Assembly: GCA_029817715.1 (NCBI GenBank)
Contig: JARUPY010000295.1
Location: forward strand, 1 to 64,000
Length of the DNA: 64,000 bases
Reading direction: 5' to 3'
DNA from: Melastoma dodecandrum
Taxonomy: Eukaryota > Streptophyta > Magnoliopsida > Myrtales > Melastomataceae
Shown: piece by piece, positions 57,101-64,000 of the stretch
How the letters are laid out: each line of letters begins with the position of its first letter
Numbering within the stretch: the first letter of the stretch is position 1
The notes under the pieces: generated by a model
The model's input: the letters and a program-made list of their open reading frames with translations, nothing else
Databases searched by the model: none
Told to the model about the DNA's origin: nothing
Translations under genes and position numbers: made by a program

Positions 57101-60100
57101 ATCACGTGAATACAATCAACAGAATCGGGTGACCACAGCGAGCGACCAGAACAAGGCAGACTACATCAACTCGTTAAAACTATCAATACCAAGTATCTAG
57201 CAAAGAACAAGCACATCAATTACCCAAAATGATTCCGTCTTTCTTAAAACTAAGGCGAGGTCAGCGGTGAGAAATCAAAGCAGGAGCAGGCATAAATCCC
57301 AGCAACACCAGTACACACAGAAACTACGAGAACAAGCTCTGTGGTGACTATTATCACGTGAATACAATCAACTGAATCGGGTGACCACAGCGAGCGACCA
57401 GAAATAGGCAGACTACATCAACTCGTTAAAACTATCAATACCAAGTATCTAGCAAAGAACAAGCACATCAATTACCCAAAATGATTCTGTCTTTCTTAAA
57501 ATTAAGGCGAGGTCAGCAGTGAGAAATCCAAGCAGGAGCAGGCATAAATCCCAGCAACACCAGTACACACAGAAACTACGAGAACAAGCTCTCTGGTGAC
57601 TATTATCACGTGAATACAATCAACTGAATCGGGTGACCACAGCGCGCGACCAGAACAAGGCAGACTACATCAACTCGTTAAAACTATCAATACCAAGTAT
57701 CTAGCAAAGAACAAGCACATCAATTACCCAAAATGATTCTGTCTTTCTTAAAACTAAGGCGAGGTCAGCAGTGAGAAATCAAAGCAGGAGCAGGCATAAA
57801 TCCCAGCAACACCAGTACACACAGAAACTACGAGAACAAGCTCTGTGGTGACTATTATCACGTGAATACAATCAACAGAATCGGGTGACCACAGCGCGCG
57901 ACCAGAACAAGGCAGACTACATCAACTCATTAAAACTATCAATACCAAGTATCTAGCAAAGAACAAGCACATCAATTACCCAAAATGATTCTGTCTTTCT
58001 TAAAACTAAGGCGAGGTCAGTAGTGAGAAATCAAAGCAGGAGCGGGCATAAATCCCAGCAACACCAGTACACACAGAAACTACGAGAACAAGCTCTGTGG
58101 TGACTATTATCACGTGAATACAATCAACTGAATCGGGTGACCACAGCGCGCGACCAGAACAAGGCAGACTACATCAACTCGTTAAAACTATCAATACCAA
58201 GTATCTAGCAAAGAACAAGCACATCAATTACCCAAAATGATTCTGTCTTTCTTAAAACTAAGGCGAGGTCAGCAGTGAGAAATCAAAGCAGGAGCAGGCA
58301 TAAATCCCAGCAACACCAGTACACACAGAAACTACGAGAACAAGCTCTCTGGTGACTATTATCACGTGAATACAATCAACAAAAACGGGTGACCACAGCG
58401 GGCGACCAGAACAAGGCACACTACATCAACTCGTTAAAATTATCAATACCCAGTATCTAGCAAAGAACAAGCACATCAATTACCCAAAATGATTCTGTCT
58501 TTCTTAAAACTAAGGCGAGGTCAGCAGTGAGAAATCAAAGCAGGAGCAGGCATAAATCCCAGCAACACCGGTACACACAGAAACTACGAGAACAAGCTCT
58601 GTGGTGACTATTATCACGTGAATACAATCAACTGAATCGGGTGACCACAGCGAGCGACCAGAAATAGGCAGACTACATCAACTCGTTAAAACTATCAATA
58701 CCAAGTATCTAGCAAAGAACAAGCACATCAATTACCCAAAATGATTCTGTCTTTCTTAAAACTAAGGCGAGGTCAGCAGTGAGAAATCAAAGCAGGAGCA
58801 GGCATAAATCCCAGCAACACCAGTACACACAGAAACTACGAGAACAAGCTCTCTGGTGACTATTATCACGTGAATACAATCAACAAAAACGGGTGACCAC
58901 AGCGGGCGACCAGAACAAGGCACACTACATCAACTCGTTAAAATTATCAATACCCAGTATCTAGCAAAGAACAAGCACATCAATTACCCAAAATGATTCT
59001 GTCTTTCTTAAAACTAAGGCGAGGTCAGCAGTGAGAAATCAAAGCAGGAGCAGGCATAAATCCCAGCAACACCAGTACACACAGAAACTACGAGAACAAG
59101 CTCTGTGGTGACTATTATCACGTGAATACAATCAACAGAATCGGGTGACCACAGCGCGCGACCAGAACAAGGCAGACTACATCAACTCATTAAAACTATC
59201 AATACCAAGTATCTAGCAAAGAACAAGCACATCAATTACCCAAAATGATTCTGTCTTTCTTAAAACTAAGGCGAGGTCAGTAGTGAGAAATCAAAGCAGG
59301 AGCGGGCATAAATCCCAGCAACACCAGTACACACAGAAACTACGAGAACAAGCTCTGTGGTGACTATTATCACGTGAATACAATCAACTGAATCGGGTGA
59401 CCACAGCGCGCGACCAGAACAAGGCAGACTACATCAACTCGTTAAAACTATCAATACCAAGTATCTAGCAAAGAACAAGCACATCAATTACCCAAAATGA
59501 TTCTGTCTTTCTTAAAACTAAGGCGAGGTCAGCAGTGAGAAATCAAAACAGGAGCAGGCATAAATCCCAGCAACACCGGTACACACAGAAACTACGAGAA
59601 CAAGCTCAGTGGTGACTATTATCACGTGAATACAATCAACTGAATCGGGTGACCACAGCGAGCGACCAGAACAAGGCAGACTACATCAACTCGTTAAAAC
59701 TATCAATACCAAGTATCTAGCAAAGAACAAGCACATCAATTACCCAAAATGATTCTGTCTTTCTTAAAACTAAGGCGAGGTCAGCAGTGAGAAATCAAAG
59801 CAGGAGCAGGCATAAATCCCAGCAACACCAGTACACACAGAAACTACGAGAACAAGCTCTGTGGTGACTATTATCACGTGAATACAATCAACTGAATCGG
59901 GTGACCACAGCGAGCGACCAGAACAAGGCAGACTACATCAACTCATTAAAACTATCAATACCAAGTATCTAGCAAAGAACAAGCACATCAATTACCCAAA
60001 ATGATTCTGTCTTTCTTAAAACTAAGGCGAGGTCAGCAGTGAGAAATCAAAGCAGGAGCAGGCATAAATCCCAGCAACACCAGTACACACAGAAACTACG

Positions 60101-61447
60101 AGAACAAGCTCTGTGGTGACTATTATCACGTGAATACAATCAACTGAATCGGGTGACCACAGCGCGCGACCAGAACAAGGCAGACTACATCAACTCGTTA
60201 AAACTATCAATACCAAGTATCTAGCAAAGAACAAGCACATCAATTACCCAAAATGATTCTGTCTTTCTTAAAATTAAGGCGAGGTCAGCAGTGAGAAATC
60301 AAAGCAGGAGCAGGCATAAATCCCAGCAACACCAGTACACACAGAAACTACGAGAACAAGCTCTGTGGTGACTATTATCACGTGAATACAATCAACAGAA
60401 TCGGGTGACCACAGCGCGCGACCAGAACAAGGCAGACTACATCAACTCATTAAAACTATCAATACCAAGTATCTAGCAAAGAACAAGCACATCAATTACC
60501 CAAAATGATTCTGTCTTTCTTAAAACTAAGGCGAGGTCAGCAGTGAGAAATCAAAGCAGGAGCAGGCATAAATCCCAGCAACACCAGTACACACAGAAAC
60601 TACGAGAACAAGCTCTGTGGTGACTATTATCACGTGAATACAATCAACTGAATCGGGAGACCACAGCGAGCGACCAGAACAAGCCAGACTACATCAACTC
60701 GTTAAAACTATCAATACCAAGTATCTAGCAAAGAACAAGCACATCAATTACCCAAAATGATTCTGTCTTTCTTAAAACTAAGGCGAGGTCAGCAGTGAGA
60801 AATCAAAGCAGGAGCAGGCATAAATCCCAGCAACACCAGTACACACAGAAACTACGAGAACAAGCTCTGTGGTGACTATTATCACGTGAATACAATCAAC
60901 TGAATCGGGTGACCACAGCGAGCGACCAGAACAAGGCAGACTACATCAACTCGTTAAAACTATCAATACCAAGTATCTAGCAAAGAACAAGCACATCAAT
61001 TACCCAAAATGATTCTGTCTTTCTTAAAACTAAGGCGAGGTCAGCAGTGAGAAATCAAAGCAGGAGCAGGCATAAATCCCAGCAACACCGGTACACACAG
61101 AAACTACGAGAACAAGCTCTGTGGTGACTATTATCACGTGAATACAATCAACTGAATCGGGTGACCACAGCGAGCGACCAGAAATAGGCAGACTATATCA
61201 ACTCGTTAAAACTATCAATACCAAGTATCTAGCAAAGAACAAGCACATCAATTATCCAAACTGATTCTGTCTTTCTTAAAACTAAGTCGAGGTCAGCAGT
61301 GAGAAATCAAAGCAGGAGCAGGCATAAATCCCAGCAACACCAGTACACACAGAAACTACGAGAACAAGCTCTGTGGTGACTATTATCACGTGAATACATG
61401 CAACTGAATCGGGTGACCACAGCGAGCGACCAGAACAAGGCAGACTA
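54184..61447. repeat. 252-bp satellite array, about 29 monomers
   Basis: The word CACATCAATTACCC recurs at 54187, 54439, 54692, 54944 and then every 252 bases to 61244; the second monomer is 253 bp. That gives 28 full copies and a final copy of about 200 bases. Copies differ by only a few bases, while the first and last are the most changed. No open frame above 60 codons runs through the array although 252 is divisible by three. It begins 34 bases from the DUF1640 exon acceptor and ends 101 bases from the eL21 exon donor. Confidence 0.98.
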
Positions 61448-61547
61448 GAACAAGCAAAAGTACAGCGTGCACTCCTCCCCAACTTCCTCGGCCTCAAAAT
61501 CTTTTCCGCACTAAACAAACGAATCAAATGCCATTTTCACCCCAGAC

Positions 61548-61784
61548 CTGATTGTTGATCTCGACTCCGAAGGCGCGCTTGGTGACGTTCCAGACGCTGT
61601 CGATTCGGCCGTGGTAGAACTTGTGGGGCATGCCCTTGTGAATGGCGCCAAAGACCTTAATGTCGACATAGTCGCCGATCTTGTAGGTGCGGGGGTAAGT
61701 GGAGAGGGGGATGTAACCCTTCTTCCTGAAGGGACAGGCGAAGAGATCCCTCGTCCTCGACCTCAACCCGTGTCCCGCGGGCAT
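61548..61784 (-). CDS. Ribosomal protein eL21 (RPL21), exon 1 only
   Basis: The start codon is at 61784 and the exon encodes 79 residues from [15 protein letters not shown] to GVEINNQ, ending at CAG|GTCTGG (phase 0). eL21 is a large-subunit ribosomal protein of about 164 residues; plant genes have an intron at this site. The second half (beginning GNRI in relatives) is not found anywhere downstream in the window. Several residues differ from the near-invariant plant sequence, for example HGRIDSVW where relatives have HGRTGRVW, and ACPFRKKG for ARPFRKKG, suggesting relaxed selection. Promoter motifs upstream remain. Confidence 0.88.
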
Positions 61785-61812
61785 CTTCACTTCCTCTCAG
61801 CGTCTCTTCCAC

Positions 61813-61935
61813 CAGGAAACCCTAAGCCTCCAGCGTTTCATTCGTTACATAGTCCCCTCTATTGGGCTCGGGTTAAGGTCTTTAATGGGCTTATGGTACT
61901 ATGGGCTTTGGGACTTTGGGCCTTTGGGCCTTGGA
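61813..61935 (-). promoter_or_regulatory. Ribosomal-protein-type promoter: telo-box and site II motifs
   Basis: AAACCCTAA (telo-box) is at 61817-61825, and TGGGCT/TGGGCC (site II) occurs at 61863, 61886, 61902, 61917 and 61925. This pairing is the known hallmark of plant ribosomal protein promoters active in dividing cells. It lies directly upstream of the eL21 start. Confidence 0.75.
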
Positions 61936-62038
61936 CCGTCGGCGCAACAGACCTTCCTTCCTTCTCGTTCGGACCATCGGACTGGACCGGGGGAGTGTAA
62001 GAAAAAAAAGTTTATAAGAAACCCCCCAAAAGAATAAA

Positions 62039-62615
62039 GGCAAAATATACGTTTATGGCCTCAACTTTGAGTCAACTTTCTATTTTGTCATTAACTTAGT
62101 TTGTTATATAATTTTGTCACCAACTTTTATTTTTATTTTTATTTTGGCCAATCATGAATTTCTTTTAGCGAAAGCCAAACAAGGCCTTAATATAGTCTGA
62201 CCCGTGTCTTATAATAGTTGAGTTTCGACCTCTCATTCGTTCGTCACATAATCTACTTTATCCGTAGTAGTCACCCCATAATAGAACATCATCCGACCTT
62301 CATAGATTTTTCATATTTTTTGACAACATCGGCAACTATCGTTAACTTCTGCTTCTAATTCACTTGATTTGTCCATCAAAATTTTATAAAAAAAATACAA
62401 ATGAAAGGTTTCAATATTATTTCCTATTTTTTGAATTTTTTTTTCTTTTTTAGTCGATAAATAAAAATTATCTATTAAGATCTGTTTGGCTTACGATAAA
62501 ATTTAAGATTGGCCAAAATTAAAATAAAAACAAAAATTTGGGACAAAATTATATAACAAACTAAGTTAATGACAAAACAAAAAGTTGACTCAAGGCCATA
62601 AATTAATATTTTGCC
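62039..62615. mobile_element. MULE-type MITE with 9-bp target duplication
   Basis: The 577-bp element begins GGCAAAATAT and ends ATATTTTGCC. Inverted arms of about 110 bp (62039-62152 and 62508-62615) match closely, with weaker pairing inward to about 62195. Both sides carry AAGAATAAA (62030-62038 and 62616-62624). There is no coding capacity. Nine-base duplications with long terminal repeats point to the Mutator superfamily. Confidence 0.93.
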
Positions 62616-62624
62616 AAGAATAAA

Positions 62625-62899
62625 ATAAAAAAGAGCTTCCTTCCGTCGGTCTTTTTCGTCTCCTGTTCTAAACCTCTCTCAATCGCCTCCCTTTCCCGAA
62701 CCCTAATTCCCGTACGAAGGGGCTGATCCCTCAGTTCGATTCGGATTGTCCGGACTCTTTCTTTAGCCCGTTTTGATTCTGGGGATGGCGGATCCCCCAG
62801 GGTGTGTTGTTGGCTTGGGAGAGGTCGGTGGGATTTGGTGGCGCTGAGTCTTGGAGGGGGAAGAGAGAGATCGTGTCCGCGGAGGGTTTGGGGAGAGAC
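62625..62899 (+). promoter_or_regulatory. Leader region of the CCR4 gene
   Basis: A pyrimidine-rich stretch with a telo-box-like AACCCTAA (62699-62706) precedes the ATG at 62900. The MITE ends 275 bases upstream of that start codon. Confidence 0.5.
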
Positions 62900-64000
62900 A
62901 TGCTTATCGTGGTTCGCGTGCACTTGCCCTCGGAAATTCCCTTCGTCGGGTGCGAGCTCACGCCTTACGTCCTGCTGCGGCGCTCTGATAAGATTGTGTT
63001 CACGGATGACGTCGTGGAGTCGGCCTCCGTTGATGGGTGCTTCCTGAGATACAAGGGGTTAGTTGGTTTTCTCCCCTGTTTGCGTTCGGTTCTTGACGGG
63101 TTTCTTTTTTGTCTCGGTTGGTTTTTCTGTTCGATTGGAGTTGTTTTTTTCACTATGGCGGAGTAGAAGGCCTTGAACTAATTTGTTAGGCTGAGTGGTT
63201 TTGTATTACTTGGAGTCAGTGTGGTTTGGTTGGGAAGATATTCGTGGTAGCTCAAAACAGCGGAGTTAACATGTGGAAGGATGTGTTGATTACCAATCTG
63301 GCTTCCCCAGCTAGTGGAAGCATCGGTACTGTCCACCCATTATCGGATCCGCATGGTTGCATTTATTGATTATATAAAAAAGTGATTTTTTTTTCTCCAT
63401 CAAGGTTGTTTGCCATCTCAAGCAGCCACTGTGGTCACTTGTCACGTTGCTTGGTTTGAGCTTTCTTTGTTTATTTTGGCATGTATTGATTGTCTTTCAT
63501 GTAACATTTTGACTGGCGATCCCCAAGACATTCTTTATTCGCTGCTATCTTTCGCTAGTTTTTGTTCTCACTGCCATTATGCTGGTTCATGTATCATTCA
63601 TGGTGATGCAGGTATAGAATTCAAAGTGATAAGAAAGTTTCTGTCTGTAGCATACATCCTTCAGAGCTAGCTACGTTACAGTACATAGGGTGTGTGAAGG
63701 CCAAATTACCCGTCACCAAAAGCTACCACTGTACACCCAAGTGTTTTTCAGATGCATGGCATCACCATCGCGTTCTTCATAATCGTGCTGCAAGTTCAGT
63801 TACCGAGAACGGAAGTGAAGACGAGGAGCTGTTCGGCAGATTCAATAGCTCGGGATCTGGAGTTGTAAATGCTAGTTTATCAAGCTCTGCATCTGTCTCT
63901 AGTTTGTCAAATGGCACAACACCTTTGTATCCTGCTGCAATTTCCCAGAAAAATGGCGATGAGACATTATTTGAAGTTGGACGATCTAAAACTTACACGC
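62900..64000 (+). CDS. CCR4 homologue (carbon catabolite repressor protein 4), 5' part
   Basis: Exon 1 is 62900-63057 and exon 2 starts at 63612 (GCAG|GTATAG) and runs past the window end. Together they give about 182 residues. The start, MLIVVRVHLPSEIPFVGCELTPYVLLRR, and the next blocks (CSIHPSEL, CVKAKLPVTKSYHC, CFSDAWHHHRVLH, then a Ser-rich linker and EVGRSKTYT) match the N-terminal zinc-finger-like region of plant CCR4a/b. The enzyme is the exonuclease of the CCR4-NOT complex that shortens mRNA poly(A) tails in the cytoplasm; its EEP nuclease domain would lie beyond 64000. Intron 1 is 554 bases. At the junction codon GG|G gives Gly where Arabidopsis has Trp. No stop or frameshift is seen. 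Confidence 0.93.

Noticed and set aside
54184..61447. CRISPR-like regular array
   Set aside because: The whole 252-bp unit is repeated without unique spacers, and the setting is a plant nuclear genome.
54184..61447. Tandem repeat protein gene (252 is a multiple of three)
   Set aside because: No frame stays open over a monomer on either strand; stops occur in all frames.
54184..61447. Centromere core satellite
   Set aside because: The array is only 7.3 kb and lies within about 100 bases of gene exons on both sides.
61282..61527. 81-codon minus-strand frame overlapping the last satellite copy
   Set aside because: It follows the eL21 donor into intron and satellite sequence and has no similarity to the second half of eL21.
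1..64000. tRNA, rRNA or organelle-derived genes
   Set aside because: None was recognised by eye; only tRNA-complementary primer-binding sites of retrotransposons were found.

Overview
This window is plant nuclear DNA, most likely from a woody eudicot. The signs are spliced genes with GT-AG introns, plant-type gene families (Aux/IAA, RMD5/GID2-like, CCR4, ribosomal protein eL21 with telo-box and site II promoter motifs), and a dense nest of plant retrotransposons and Mutator-like elements. The species cannot be told from the sequence.

Layout. 1-10.4 kb: a decayed Tat-type Ty3/gypsy element on the minus strand, with its 5' LTR at about 9.56-10.4 kb. 11.5-15.26 kb: a truncated SIRE-type Ty1/copia element on the plus strand, carrying a captured 111-bp piece of a polyamine oxidase exon. 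16.1-24.0 kb: an Athila-like LTR split by a second SIRE-type element (16846-23545, minus) that keeps both ends and a 5-bp target duplication but has lost its reverse transcriptase and most of one LTR. 25.6-32.0 kb: a gene island with an RMD5-like E3 ligase (plus) convergent with an Aux/IAA repressor (minus). 32.2-37.1 kb: a second Tat-type gypsy fragment (plus). 37.1-45.5 kb: a Mutator-like element with a MURA/FAR1-like transposase (minus), a Ulp1-like protease gene (plus) and a large palindromic TAGTAA-rich tract at its left edge. 45.6-47.35 kb: a copia RT/RNase H fragment. 47.4-53.0 kb: an exploded F-box/LRR pseudogene (minus; At3g58530 type), its long first intron holding LTR-like and GC-rich sequence. 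53.5-61.8 kb: ribosomal protein eL21 exon 1 and the last four exons of a DUF1640/CCDC90-type mitochondrial protein on the same strand, separated by an intron-like gap almost wholly filled by about 29 tandem copies of a 252-bp satellite. 62.04-62.62 kb: a MULE-type MITE with 9-bp target duplications. 62.9-64.0 kb: the first two exons of a CCR4 deadenylase gene, running off the end.

Most intriguing: the eL21 exon ends in phase 0 and the first DUF1640 exon must be entered in phase 0, so the locus could encode a 228-residue chimeric protein driven by an eL21-type promoter, with the satellite as an intron. The intact-looking host genes are RMD5-like, Aux/IAA and CCR4; nearly every transposon reading frame is broken.

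Coordinates of exons were set by eye from splice consensus, reading frame and remembered family sequences. No alignment, expression or database search was possible.
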